64,000 nt of DNA from Cercophora sp. LCS_1 (Eukaryota; Ascomycota; Sordariomycetes; Sordariales; Lasiosphaeriaceae), in the NCBI GenBank assembly GCA_036250225.1, contig JAPZLL010000062.1, positions 1 to 64,000 on the forward strand. The letters are read 5' to 3'. This document shows, piece after piece, positions 10,727 through 22,041 of the stretch. A program made the translations under genes and the position numbers. A model generated the notes under the pieces. That model saw nothing but the letters and a program-made list of their open reading frames with translations. It was not told the DNA's origin and made no database searches. Within the stretch, counting starts at the first letter, position 1. The number at the start of each line of letters is the position of its first letter.

Positions 10727-11586
10727 CTGTCGAGTGTGGTTCAGTCCGCTGTCCAAGTTCCCTGGCCAGCGAAGGGAATATACTGACAAGCGCTGGCTCC
10801 GAGACGACGGCGCATACCTTGCCGAGGTTATTCTTCTATCCCAAGCACAAACCGCAAGTGTTGGTGAAGCTCCGAGAAGAACTACACAACACGATCCCCG
10901 ATGCTTCCTCGATCCCGCCGTGGGCTGACTTGCAAGCACTCCCGTTCTTGGTGAGCGGCATCACCCGGTTGTTGATTGTATCCGAAGTTGGCTAACCATA
11001 AACAGGGTGCCGTTATTCGCGAGGCCCTTCGGCTCTCGTACGGGGTGACGACTCGGCTACCGAGAATCGCACACGAGGACATCAAGTATAAGGGCTATAT
11101 CATCCCCGCCGGTGTAAGTCTCATCCGCAACGCCGCGTCCAGTCGTTAGTGAGATGCTCAAACACCACAGACACCCGTGTCGCAAACGGCCTGCTTTATC
11201 CTCACCCATCCAGGTGTTTTCCCCGAGCCACATCAATTCTAAGCTGAGCGCTAGCTGGAAGATGGAAAACCCGGAAGAAGGCTAGAGAAGTATCTTGTCG
11301 CGTTCGGCAAGGGTTCGCGACAGTGTCTCGGAATGAAGTGCGTTTTCCCCGGCGTTCGTGGACGCATGCTAACATTCTACCGCTAGTCTTGCTGATGCCG
11401 AGCTATATCTCACTGTTGCGACAGTGGTATGGAGATTCGATTGGGAGCAATATGAGGCAACGCTTGGCAATTGATATTGCTTGTAAGCATGATTTCTTCA
11501 TCGCTGTGGCAGACCTGAAGAGCGAGGGCGTGCGCGCGAGGGTGCGGACGAGATTTGGTGGATCAAGGAGTTTGAAGGTCCATTGA
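10727..11586 (+). pseudogene. Cytochrome P450 relic with internal deletion
   Basis: The start (about 10727-10768) encodes the N-terminal hinge seen in fungal microsomal P450s (VWFSPLSKFPG). The I-helix ETTA region follows almost directly at 10795 (GSETTAHTL), so some 250 codons are missing. Then come a KLREELHNTIPD stretch, an intron-like GTGAGC...ACAG, the ExxR helix REALRLSYGV, another intron-like GTAAGT...ACAG, PGVFPEP, the heme-binding FGKGSRQCLG (about 11305-11334), a further intron and the C-terminal ADAELYLTVATVVWRFDW. TAA and TAG stops interrupt the PERW region near 11240-11260. The TAG falls where Trp is expected, as a G-to-A change. Residues resemble sesquiterpene-oxygenase-like fungal P450s, but subfamily is not resolvable. 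Non-functional. Confidence 0.85.
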
Positions 11587-13803
11587 GGTGGTCATTATGT
11601 GTTCGTAGGAGTCAAATGTTGCGACAGGGGTGTGGGAATTTCCCAAATTGAGTTGGTGATGTCATGTGTAACCAAACCAAGCTGTGTCTCGTGGATCCGT
11701 TTGCATCTCTCCGCGTATAAATCGCAACGATGCCCCTTGAAGATGTCGACGCAGACTCCTTGGTCGCTCGATTCTGCCATTATCCCGTCTGATTAGATCG
11801 AGCTGGGTAAGCCGGGCTCAAGTGAGGCCGATGAACTGGGCCTTGAATCACATGCTGCTGGGTTGCCGGTGAGTCATGCCCCGAGTCTGGAAGGCACGAT
11901 CCCGGTTTTCAGAGTCCGAGCCCCACCCTCGCATTTGTCGGGAAATGTCAAATTCAACGACCTCGCTCTCTCAAGGCTCTTAGGATTTGACCTCGTTCGT
12001 GTCTTGTTTTCTCTGCCCGACAATCCGTGGCGTTTTGGGTGCTGTGACTGGCGATGCGCGGACTCCGCCTTGGCGATCGTGCCTTCCGAGGTGATGATGG
12101 AGGAAGGCACCCGTCACTTACCTCCTTGGGCTGAATGAGGGAAAGCGCGAACTGCGATGAGAAACCGCCTACCTTTTCAACTCAGAAGGAACGAGTGCTT
12201 GGTATCGCCACGGGACGGCGACGGCCGAAACGGCGCGCTGTGCTTCCCAGTCAGAGCCACGCGCTACGTGTCCACCTCCCCGGGATACCGAGACAGTCGA
12301 TGCCGTTTTCGCTCAGACAACTTGATGCATTCCTCGACTGATATCGATCCGCCCGAGTACACCGAAACGCGCGAGTACGAACGGCCAACGGCGAAGATGG
12401 GGCGGGGCACACGCCCTCACTCGCCGCGGAAGTCTTCCAGGAGGATGGTCCCAGCCTGCAATGAAGACGTTCTTTCACCAATCTTACCCACGACAGGAAG
12501 TTGCTGTTCCAAGAATATCCAACCCGCAGTTTTGCAAGGAATATCACAGACGCCTTGGCCACCACATGGAACCCCCTTGCGGGACGATAGTGACAGACGC
12601 ACTCCACACCCAAACGACACCATGCGGGATTTCGGTTGCTGGATGGGGAATGTGCCTTTCCGCCAATGAAATTGGCAGGTTGTCGACCAGTCAACTCAAC
12701 CGACAACGAGACTCAGGGCGCATGCGAGCTGCCCACGACCTTGCACATGTCATGGTCGCAAAGTTCAGACGGTAATATTGAACTTTAGCTGTGGGTTCAT
12801 CTTTCGGAACCCCAAGAGCAGCGCACCGGGACAAGCTGCTATCGAAGCGGCCGGAGATCCGAAAATGTGCCCCCTGCAAACGCCAAGCAGCGATCCTGGA
12901 CGTGGCGACGGAGATTTACAGGTGGCGGGCTTGGAATCTGACAAAACGTCTGGGCGCCAAGATGCTGTCGCAGGCCGTTGACACTTTCGCTTTTGCTCCT
13001 TCCTGATCTTGACTGGGCGGCCGAGGCGGCTCGTCCGTGTCGGTGGACGATTGCAGAGACGGCCGCCGAAGAAAGCCTGTAAGATTTTAACCTATTCGAA
13101 TGCGCTAAAAAAGATTGCACCCAGCTTCCTGGTGATTGATGCACCGACCCGAGGGAGCGCCACGGCGCCGCGCCGGCAGTGAGCCTGGGCGTCGAAACGG
13201 CGTCAAGCTTGGTGAGCTTGTCGCAGCCACATTGACTTGGCATTGTTTCCTCCATCAACACCATCGAAATTCCGCCCAACTGGTTGTCGGATAAGGGTTT
13301 TCAGGCCATTGAAGCACGCCATGGGTTATTCATGCACACGTCGTATCGCGGCTAATAGCGGGCTCCTCGCGGGAGGGATTTGACGCGATGCAACAACCGT
13401 CGAGGGTAATTGCGTGACCAGCACCATGGATGTTGCACTATCATCCAAGCGTTGGCCTGCGGTGGATAAGAATTCGGTGCGTCGCGTGGAACTGTCAAGC
13501 TGCGACCTTGGTTGATATCGACCTCCCTTTTTCGGCAGTCCTTCCCCAGCTCTCGCACGGCTTTATCTGACATCCTCGATAATGGCACAGGGTCGTCCCG
13601 CCCCCCCCGCAGTCCGGCCTTCTCGCCGAAGCCTTCCGCATACAGCGATCAGAGGCCCATATACGGGGCGCCAGAGCGGCTTGACCTATCACACCGCAGC
13701 GGATTGCATACGAGTGTGTGCTTGATCGTTGTGTCGCAAAATATCCCGTTATCTTTGATGCAGCATTCTCCGGCCCTCATTGGCCGATATTGAGTGCCGT
13801 CCA
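11587..13803. other. Long gap with no supported gene
   Basis: About 2.2 kb. Several open frames of 60-170 codons exist on both strands (for example 12157-12669 plus, 12839-13279 minus). They are Arg/Ser/Pro-rich, lack intron logic or recognisable motifs, and overlap one another, as expected of random frames in GC-rich DNA. Confidence 0.5.
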
Positions 13804-14036
13804 CAAATATCCGGGAGGCGTTATACTGTCGGCCATACCCAATATCACCTCATTGGCGCACCTCAGGAAGATCCCGGACTGGAAGCTGCTACGTTTCACC
13901 TGCCCAAGACAGGCATGCGCTCGTGTCCCACGGCGCAAATCAGCACGACGACTGGGGTAGCACCTTGACCAACGATATGCTGGGACTCTCGAAGATGCAG
14001 CAGGCCGTCCCAGGCGCAGACCCCGAATTTGGGTAG
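13804..14036 (+). pseudogene. Possible coding remnant, unidentified
   Basis: Two adjoining frames read like one protein if a single frame change is allowed near 13915. GRRYTVGHTQYHLIG and EDPGLEAATFHLPKTGM lie in the first frame. SHGANQHDDWGSTLTNDML and GLSKMQQAVPGADPEFG lie in the second, which ends at the stop at 14036. Composition is protein-like, unlike the neighbouring random frames. I do not recognise the family. It lies 230 bp before the POT transporter but is not part of it. Confidence 0.35.
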
Positions 14037-14266
14037 CAGGAACATGGGGGGGAAGGGAGCCAAGGAGAAGGCCAAGAGAAACAGTGGTGATGCGACCATA
14101 GCCGGCGCAAGATAATTATGCTTTGATCTCCTCCCGGTTCGGTCCCATCGCTTTGCTCCTTATCTCTGGCACGCCACTGACGCGCGCCCATAAACTGTCG
14201 GCCGTCCCGGGCAGACTCCACGATTCCAAGACTTTGGTCTCAGGATACTTGCGAATTGTCGGCACC

Positions 14267-16228
14267 ATGGGTAAGCCGTCTCGCTTCTTGCTGTGCCACC
14301 GAACAAATGTGCTAACAATGCGCAGACACCTCTACCGCCATTCGCAACTCGATTGGCGACGTGCATTCGACCGAGCCCAAGGAATTGCCGATCTACAATG
14401 CCAGCAAAGAAGAGGTCGAGCGCGAGACCTTCCATGGTCTGGTGCTCCCAACCGAGGAGGAGAAGGCCACCCTTCGACGTGTAGCAGGAAGCATGCCGGC
14501 GTCCTGTTACTGGCTTTGCGCTGTCGAGTTTGCCGAGCGCGCCTCATACTATGGCTGTAACCAGGTCTACAAGAACTTCATCCGCGCGCCGCTACCCCCA
14601 GACGGCAACGGTGCCGGAGCTTCGGCCCCGGGCTCTCAGTACACGGCGGGCGCTCTCGGCAGAGGAAGTGTCACGGCTACAGCTATGACTGAGGCGTTCA
14701 AGTTCTTGGCTTATGCCCTCCCGATCTACTTTGGCTGGCTGGCGGACACCAAGTATGGCCGTTTTAAGATGATCTGCTGGGGCGTTGCCATTTGCGGTGT
14801 TGCCCACGTTATCATGATCATCTCGGCGCTCCCTCCGGTCCTTGCCTCTGGCAACGCCATTGGCCCATTCGCCCTTTCGCTGTACATGCTGTCCATTGGA
14901 GCTGGTAAGTTTCCAGAGACGGAGAAGTATGACGGTGGAAATTCTGACGGTCAGCAGCCCAGTTCAAGCCCAACATTTCACCGACCCTCATGGACCAGTC
15001 TCCCCACAAGGTTCCCCACGTCATCACCGACAAGAACGGCGAGAAGGTCATTGTCGACCCCGAAGAGTCCATTAGCGGTGTCATGCTCTGGTTCTATCTC
15101 CTCATCAACGTCGGCGCTTGCTTCGGTATTGCCACCACATACTTGGCCAAAATTGTCGGTTACTGGGCCGCCTATCTCGTGCCAACGATCCTCTACTTCA
15201 TGCTCCCTCCTCTCTTGTGGTACCTGAACCCTCGTCTCGTCAAGCAGCCTCCTGGAGGCTCGGACCTCGGCAACGTCTTCCGCGTCCTCGGTGATTGCCT
15301 CCACCACGGCGGCGTTACCTCCATCGGGCGCAAGGGTTTCTGGGAAGCCGGCAAGCCCAGTGTACGCCACGCAGCCGGCAGCACAAAGGAATACGGCTAC
15401 GACGACCAATTCGTCGAGGATGTCCGCCGCACCTTCCAGGCCTGTGGTATCTTCCTCTTCCAGCCCATCTTCCACATCAACGACGGTGGTCTCGGTGCGG
15501 CCGCCAACGCCCTCACCGCTGGCATGCAAACCAATGGCCTACCCAACGATCTGCTCGATAATCTCAACTCAGTCTCCATCGTGGTCATGGTCCCTGTCAT
15601 GAACCACATCGTATACCCGCTCCTCCGCCGCTGGGGTATCCGCTTCGGCTCTATCTCGCGCATGACCTTTGGCTTTGCCCTCTGCACCTTTGGTTCCATT
15701 GGCTTCTCTGTTTTGCAGTACTATGTTTATCAGACTTCGCCCTGTGGCTACGACGCTACCACTTGCGCCGAGATCGTCCCTGAGGGCGAGAACTCTCTTT
15801 CCAGTGTGTCGTACTCTTGGTACGCAATTCCCATCATCATCACGGCCATAGCGGAGATTTTCGTCAACGTCACTGCGTATGGCATCGCGTATTCCCGCTC
15901 GCCCAAGAACATGAAGGGTCTCGTTGCCAGTATAAACCTGTTTATGACGGCTATCTCGGCGGCTATTGGTCTCGCGACAGCGCCGGCGATCAGAGATCCA
16001 TATTTGATCTGGGCGTTCGCTGGGCCGACCATCTGCGGGGGCGTGCTGACTGTCATTTTCTGGTTCACATTCAAGCATATCAACGAAGAGGAGTTTGTGA
16101 TCAATACCGATTTCAGCGACATGAAGAGGGATTCCGATCGCGAGAGCGAGGATGAGCAGGTTGGCAAAGTCACCGGGGTCAAGGAGCCAGTTGTAGAGGA
16201 AACCACCAAGGGCGATAAGAAGATTTGA
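14267..16228 (+). CDS. POT/PTR2-family peptide transporter
   Basis: Predicted 617-aa proton-coupled di/tripeptide transporter (POT/PTR2, major facilitator superfamily) of the plasma membrane. Exons: 14267-14270 (only ATGG), 14326-14904 and 14958-16228. The second acceptor could also be 3 bp upstream (exon from 14955). Evidence: the POT signature region VEFAERASYYG near the first membrane helix, the SLYMLSIGAG then QFKPNISPTLMDQ segment that matches the conserved helix 4-5 region, and about twelve hydrophobic helices, ending in AIGLATAPAIRDPYLIWAFAG and a Lys/Glu-rich cytosolic tail. N- and C-termini are charged and cytosolic, as in fungal PTR2. The frame is intact. Substrate is inferred from family membership only. 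Confidence 0.93.
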
Positions 16229-18105
16229 TGTGATCCCCTTATCAGATAGATAGATGATTAGCGGTTGAATTTTTGATGGTATTGGCTGCTTCTGATGTCA
16301 TCTCACTTGTGGGCTGGGGTTGTGAGGCAGGTACGCACGTCATGCCGGACCGGTGTGTCGGGCCGGGTCGCTCCTTCTGTTGCGCCTTGCGGCCCGCTTG
16401 CGCTTTGTTCCATGTATGGTCCGATGTTTGCCCGCGCGACTTTCGCCCCGGTTTGCAGCAAGCCTTTTTGGTTCTCCCCTGCTGCAAGGCCATCGTCGAG
16501 TTTTCCCTGCGCAGCATCTCACTCAAGTTATGGCCATTGACGCCTGGCCAGCCGAAATACTAGAGAGATGGGCCTCTTCATCCCACTTTCCGATCGCCTC
16601 CTAGATTCCGAGCAGCCCGTGCCCGATTGACCGATTACCGAACACAGGTCAAACAGCCTACGCGGTCCGAATGGGTGCCCGACCAAACGACAACCCCCAA
16701 TGCCAGCACCCTAACAGCCCGGCGATATCAAGATTTGATTGGCTAGCAGCCCCCTTATCGAGTACCTGTCGTCGACGAACTCGATCTCCACTTTAAGACG
16801 CGGGCGATCGATAGGTGAACGCATCTTCGCAACACGAACGGACGTAGACCGTTCTATTTAGGCTCGGCTGACATCTGCTGTACGCAGTAGCAAAGCCCCG
16901 ATCGCTTGAGACTGGCAGGCATAGCGAAATATCGATGAACTACCACGCTTGCGAGTGGAGAGAGACAGAGAGACATCACAATCTTTTGAAACGATTTTTG
17001 CCTATCTGTTACTTGGCGCGATCATATGCTGCTTCTGCCTTTGACTCGAGACGCGAAATACTGCGGTTTGGCAATTCCCCCAAAAGTCTTGCCTTCAAGG
17101 CACCGACTACGTGAAGCCAACGACGGTCCTTGGGGTCGGCATAGGGTCGACGAAGCCCAGCTTGCAGTGATAGAACCAGCGGGCCGAGTTTCCAGGAGTT
17201 GGGCATGTGCTCCGCATCGCCCCACGGCATGGCAACGGGAAGTCGTCAAAGACCCCAGACTACCAAGCACCAAGTTCCCTGATTCGGCCTTGTCTCGACC
17301 AGCTCACCGGGCATTGGGGGCCCATGGGGTCGGGCTCGCAGGTTCTGCGGCGGTTACACCCGATGCCGATTTTGCCCCGCCAAGTCTGCCGAGACCAGGC
17401 CCGCGTGGCTCAGGCCGGCCGGCCGTCTGTCCTGTGAAACCCAGGAATCCTGTCAGCAATGGAAATACGCGCACCGACTCGAAATCGTCCAACCATCATC
17501 ACATGAGCGTACGATGCCGATCGCCAATCAATATATTGGACATCATGGAGGAACCGAGATGCACAAGCTCCAGCCTTCCTCGGTGGGCGGACTTCCGCCT
17601 GTCATCGCTCTTGGCGGCTGCCCACGAACAGGGCTCGATCCGATGTGGCCGTCTCAAATTCAGAATCCGAACTGCTTCGGTACCCGAAGATTAGACACGC
17701 AGCAAATATTTCTGCGGCATCCCGTGCACGCATGTGATGCTAGGCCTCATCCTTTCCGGTCTGGCCGTGCAACCTCACGACTCATCCGGTTCACTTTGGC
17801 GTGCGCACTCGTCACTACAGAGATTCTTGCTCAGACTTGAGTCAATGATTTTATTCTATTCTGTTTAGTCGACGGGCTTTGTAGCCTGAGAGGTCACGTC
17901 ACGTCAGTGAGTTCTGACAATCTGTCGGGTGGCTTCGGAGACGACAAGACGGCTCGCCTGGTGGGCGATGGTTGAAGGATTGCGGCACGGTTTCGACCGT
18001 TACCTACCCCGCCCTACCAAGACAAGTTCCTAGTGTTCGGTCGCAACGGGGCGAAATTGGCCATCTTGTGTAACGAAGACGGGTCCGACAACCTCGTGCT
18101 AGGGA
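16229..18105. other. Gap with no supported gene
   Basis: About 1.9 kb between the POT and S41 genes. The 222-codon frame at 17026-17694 is Arg/Pro/Ser-rich with no motif. Nothing else is recognised. Confidence 0.5.
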
Positions 18106-18112
18106 TATAAAG
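18106..18112 (+). promoter_or_regulatory. TATA-box candidate for S41 peptidase
   Basis: TATAAAG lies about 70 bp upstream of the S41 start codon, a normal core-promoter spacing for a filamentous ascomycete. Confidence 0.45.
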
Positions 18113-18179
18113 ACTGACATGTCGTTGGCATCCCGGCATCTGATCATCCAGCCGATTACAGGTCTTGGGATCCCGCGTC

Positions 18180-20479
18180 ATGTTTCTCACGACTATTTCT
18201 GTGGGCCTTGCATTTGTTGCCCTTTCACAGGGCTCAAGCGGGCCGCCAGTCGCGGGGCTGCTTGCTCGCAAGGGGACTGACGCCTGCAAGGAGGTTTCTG
18301 ACGTTGCGGCGAAATGGTACAAAGATAACAATGTTGGTATGTGGGCGGACATGGGGTTTGGTGATAGTCCTAGCTTACCACCGTTTAGTCCCAAGGGTCT
18401 TTGACATGGAGGACCTCGACGAATCGATCTTGTCGACCATGGTTCCTACGGCCCCTCCAGCCCCCGTTAAACCGTCACTTGCGTTTTCATGTCTCAAGTC
18501 GGTCCCGCTTAACAAGACAGTCGCTCTTGCCCACATACAGTGGCTTCGGCCGGCGTTTGAGTGGCAGAGCACACTGGACTATCTCAAAGATCCACCTCGC
18601 GGATACCTTTCGGAAGCTGCCGATCTCGTTGGGGGTTTGGACGAGATTGCTGAGAAGTTGAACAAGTCAGTTTATGCCAACGAGTTCGAATGGCTAAGTG
18701 ATCTCCACGCTCTCGGGGCTTATCGTGCTCGGGATGGCCACTTCAACTTCCTCCCAACCATGTTGGACCTGTTTACCTTCAGCCTTGGCGCCAAATTCGT
18801 GTCAGTCTCCAAAGATGGAGTCTCACCGCCCCATGTGTTCTTGCGCGGTATTGTCCCGATAACCCACATTGACAATCTTGAGATTCCTGACAGACGTCAC
18901 AGGTGATGTCAAGTCCACCACAGAGGGGTACACACCCTCGCCCATCACATCTGTTGACGGTATTCCCATTGCAGAGTACTTGGGGAAGCGATCATTGCAC
19001 ACGGTCCAGTCCCAGGACCCAGACGCTCGGTATAACTCTTTGTTCGAAAGCGTTGCCAAAGATATCGCCGCTGTCTACGGCCTACAACAGCCGGAGCTTC
19101 TTACAGGTCTCAAAGACACGAGCACAGTCAATTTCGAGAACGGAACCACGCTTGAGTTGCAAAACGTAGCGCTCCTCCGCGCCAACTTCACAACTGTCAC
19201 ATCGGGTGCCGATGTCTACCGCCAATGGGGCGTCAGGGACGGGTCTGGCAGTCCTGTACTCCCATGGGTGTTCCATGTCCCGGCATTGCGTAATTTCACA
19301 ACCGATTTCAGCGCGTATCCCTTAGCCATTGGTCGAGCGGACGATGGGAGCACAGGTGGCTACGTGCCCGCCAATCGTGACTTCGCCGTTATATCCGTCA
19401 CGACTTTCGATACGGGCAATCAGCTGAACCTGACCAACATTAGATCGAATACCGCCATCAAGCGGGACATCATTGTCGACACAATTCGTACAGCCAAGGC
19501 GCAGGGTCGCAAAAGGCTCATCATCGACCTGCAACCCAACGGCGGTGGTCTGGCGGTCAACTTGCTGATGCTGTACGCCCTACTCTTCCCCGAGAGCCCC
19601 TCGCTTCCGTTGCTCTGGCAGCATCGCGCACACGACCAGCTCAAGTGGCTTGTTGAGGAGTCCAAGAGCGGGTCCCCGTTTTCCGAGAGGCAGTTCTTGC
19701 AGCCTAACGGAGAAGCATGGCCCAATGCGACGGCAAGGTATGGCCCTGTTCCCGCTCCTGCTCCGGGGGGAGAAAAATGGGGCTTTTACACACGGCCGTC
19801 ACTCTGGAACAACACCGAGCGTTTGCAAAACACGGTCTGGGGATATACCCATGTGCACCCATGGGACACAAATCCGTACAAACCTGAGGATATTATTGTC
19901 CTCCTGGACGGAGAATGTGGCTCTTCGTGTGCCATTTTTACATCTTCGTTGGTTCATGGGCACGGAGTGAAAACTGTGGCGGTTGGTGGCCGGCCAATCG
20001 AGGCGCCAATGCAGGGCATTGGGCAGGTCAAAGGGGGCGCCATCTTACTCCTTCCGATGGTAAGTCTTGGTGCGGGTTGGTCCAGGAAACGCGGGACTAA
20101 TTAGTCGCAGTTTGGTCTTGATTACGACGGCATGCTAGAGCACTTGACGAGCAAGTTTTTGCACGAGGAGGAGCCGCCAGTGAAGACGAGTGCGGTGATT
20201 GTCAACGAGGCCAATATGTATCCCGTCGGGAAAAGCCAGATACCAATGCAGTTTGCGTACGAAGCGGCAAACTGCAAGCTGTTTTACAAGTGGGACGACT
20301 TGGCGAGCATTCAGGGGTTGTGGGATAGGGTAGCTGACGTGACATGGGGAAAGGGCAAATGTGTCAAAGGATCGACGACGGAGAAGGATGATCGCATGGG
20401 AGGAGTGCCGGGATACAGAAAGGAGGTCGAGGACAGGTTCAAGTTGGATGCAAAGTGGCCTGGTCGAGTTGGGAAGTAG
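18180..20479 (+). CDS. Secreted S41-family (CPAF-like) peptidase
   Basis: Predicted 716-aa secreted serine endopeptidase of family S41, the fungal clade resembling chlamydial CPAF. Exons: 18180-18336, 18389-18847, 18894-20059 and 20111-20479, all in phase. It starts with a signal peptide (FLTTISVGLAFVALSQG). Family hallmarks: SCLKSVPLNKTVALAHIQWL, WQSTLDYLKDPPRGYL, a DGHFNF motif (about 162-167), then the core RKRLIIDLQPNGGG and DGECGSSCAIFTSSL. The Ser in GSSC is the probable nucleophile, by analogy with the family. Several NxT/S sequons fit an extracellular or vacuolar protein. Length matches fungal homologues of about 700 aa. The frame is complete. A TATA-like box precedes it and an AATAAA follows at 20539. 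Confidence 0.9.
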
Positions 20480-20538
20480 ACCGCTCCGACTATCTCAGTA
20501 TTGAGAATAGCAACAAGCTGTTGACTTCCGACCCAGAC

Positions 20539-20544
20539 AATAAA
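20539..20544 (+). terminator. AATAAA polyadenylation-signal candidate
   Basis: The hexamer lies 60 bp after the S41 stop codon. Fungal poly(A) signals are loose, so this is suggestive only. Confidence 0.35.
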
Positions 20545-21687
20545 GTCATCCCTTCACCAGGTACTTAGATGTATAAACCTGCGGGCTTAAATACAAAAGA
20601 ACAGCCATTCCATACCCCTGATACGCATAACCCTGGATTCTCAAACCTGAATTCTCTCAACCATGCCCCTTAGCACCCGGTTTACTTGTCGAGCAAGTGG
20701 CCTTCTGGGTTCCAGTGCAACGCCCTCGCCGCCTGCGTTTACCCAAATGACTTGACGTTCCGGGCCTTTAATCTGATCCGAACCCTTTTTATTGAAGCAA
20801 AAACTTCGGTTGATGCTCAATCAGGCATTCGGTCTTATATTCAATATTCCCCCTGAGCGGATACCTGATTGACCCCATTATCAGTGTTTCTTTTTTATAT
20901 TCTGAAAGGTATTCGGTTTATATTCAACGCCTTTCAAACGCAGAATCACTCGGCGAACGAAGTTCAAACTGTCGGCCTGTTCCATAATGTAGATCATGAT
21001 TCCCATCTCTCTCCGGTCCAGCTTCCCAGTTGACCACCGAGACTTGATGACCTCCCGGGGTCTGGCAGCCCTCTGACTAGGGAGTGTTTGAGGGCAGTGA
21101 CTAAGGGCAGGAAAGGTTGGCCAGTCTCAAAGTAAGTGAACCTTTCTCCCTTGTCTTTAGATTCCTAACAACCACCGGTGTATCGTTCGATACGGGCCAT
21201 CTTAGCCGAAAGTGGGTTAGAGAGATGTAAGTTGCGGTACCGTCGTTGAGCTCTTGCATGTACTCCCCGACTGAGGGAATACGTCAGCTATTACCACACT
21301 TCAGCGGCGGTCTATTGAGTACAGGCGGCAATGGTGAGCCCGGTACAAACTATAACTATCAACCTAGTTACCGCAAAGGGTCCCATTCACAGAACAATAG
21401 AAGGGTAGCTTTCGCCGCTGTGTCAGGGCGCCCAGTGCCCGAAGATGATGCGCCTCCTAAGCTAGGTAGTCTCCCATAAAGAAACGGCACGGATAAAAAC
21501 AACACGGGGATTCGTCCAGCGAATGGGCATACAAATGAATATGCAGACATCTAACTGGAAGAAACCGTTGAAGAGCTCTGGTTTTTCGCACACCCCATTT
21601 TTGTCCCCAACACACTGCGCCCACAGACAACCCTGGCCTTTGGCAGCGCCACGAAAGCTAACTCTTACCACGTTTTGGCCTCTATCC
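20545..21687. other. Gap with no supported gene
   Basis: Contains two similar TTCGGTYTTATATTCAA-type phrases near 20828-20844 and 20912-20926, suggesting a decayed repeat. Short frames at 21246-21479 and nearby match nothing I know. Confidence 0.45.
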
Positions 21688-22016
21688 CTTCTGAAAAGGC
21701 ATCAGCAGTTAATAAACCGCGGTATTTGGAATTTCAAATATGCATCCAGTTCAAAAAACAACGCATCACCAATTTCAAAGTGTGGTGGAAGCGGTATTCC
21801 AAAGGCACACAGAGATATTGGCAGGCCAGGGTTATGTGTGGAAGCGGTGTGCCAGAAACAAAAATGGGGTGTGCGAAAAATAGAGCTCACGGGTAGAGGT
21901 ATAAGATGGATTAAAGTCTTTGTATTTATTATGGCTTCTAAGCCCCCTTAGCATTATTTACGCGTTTTTACAAGGGATTTATGCCTTGTAATAAGCCGTT
22001 TCTGCCTTTTCAGAAG
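21688..22016. mobile_element. MITE-like element with 14-bp inverted ends
   Basis: A 329-bp segment is bounded by perfect inverted repeats: CTTCTGAAAAGGCA at 21688-21701 and its complement at 22003-22016. Imperfect complementarity continues inward for about 15 bp. It is AT-richer than its flanks and has an internal hairpin (ACAAGG...CCTTGT near 21970-21988). No transposase is encoded. No convincing target-site duplication is visible, so superfamily is open. Its right end lies 26 bp from the stop of the following minus-strand gene, so it may supply part of that gene's 3' UTR. Confidence 0.55.
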
Positions 22017-22041
22017 CACTTTGGGCTTTTGTGACAAGATA

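Noticed and set aside
12157..12669. 170-codon plus-strand frame
   Set aside because: Composition typical of GC-rich random DNA. An opposing 151-codon frame covers the same bases.
17026..17694. 222-codon plus-strand frame
   Set aside because: Arg/Pro/Ser-rich with no recognisable fold, and competing frames on both strands.
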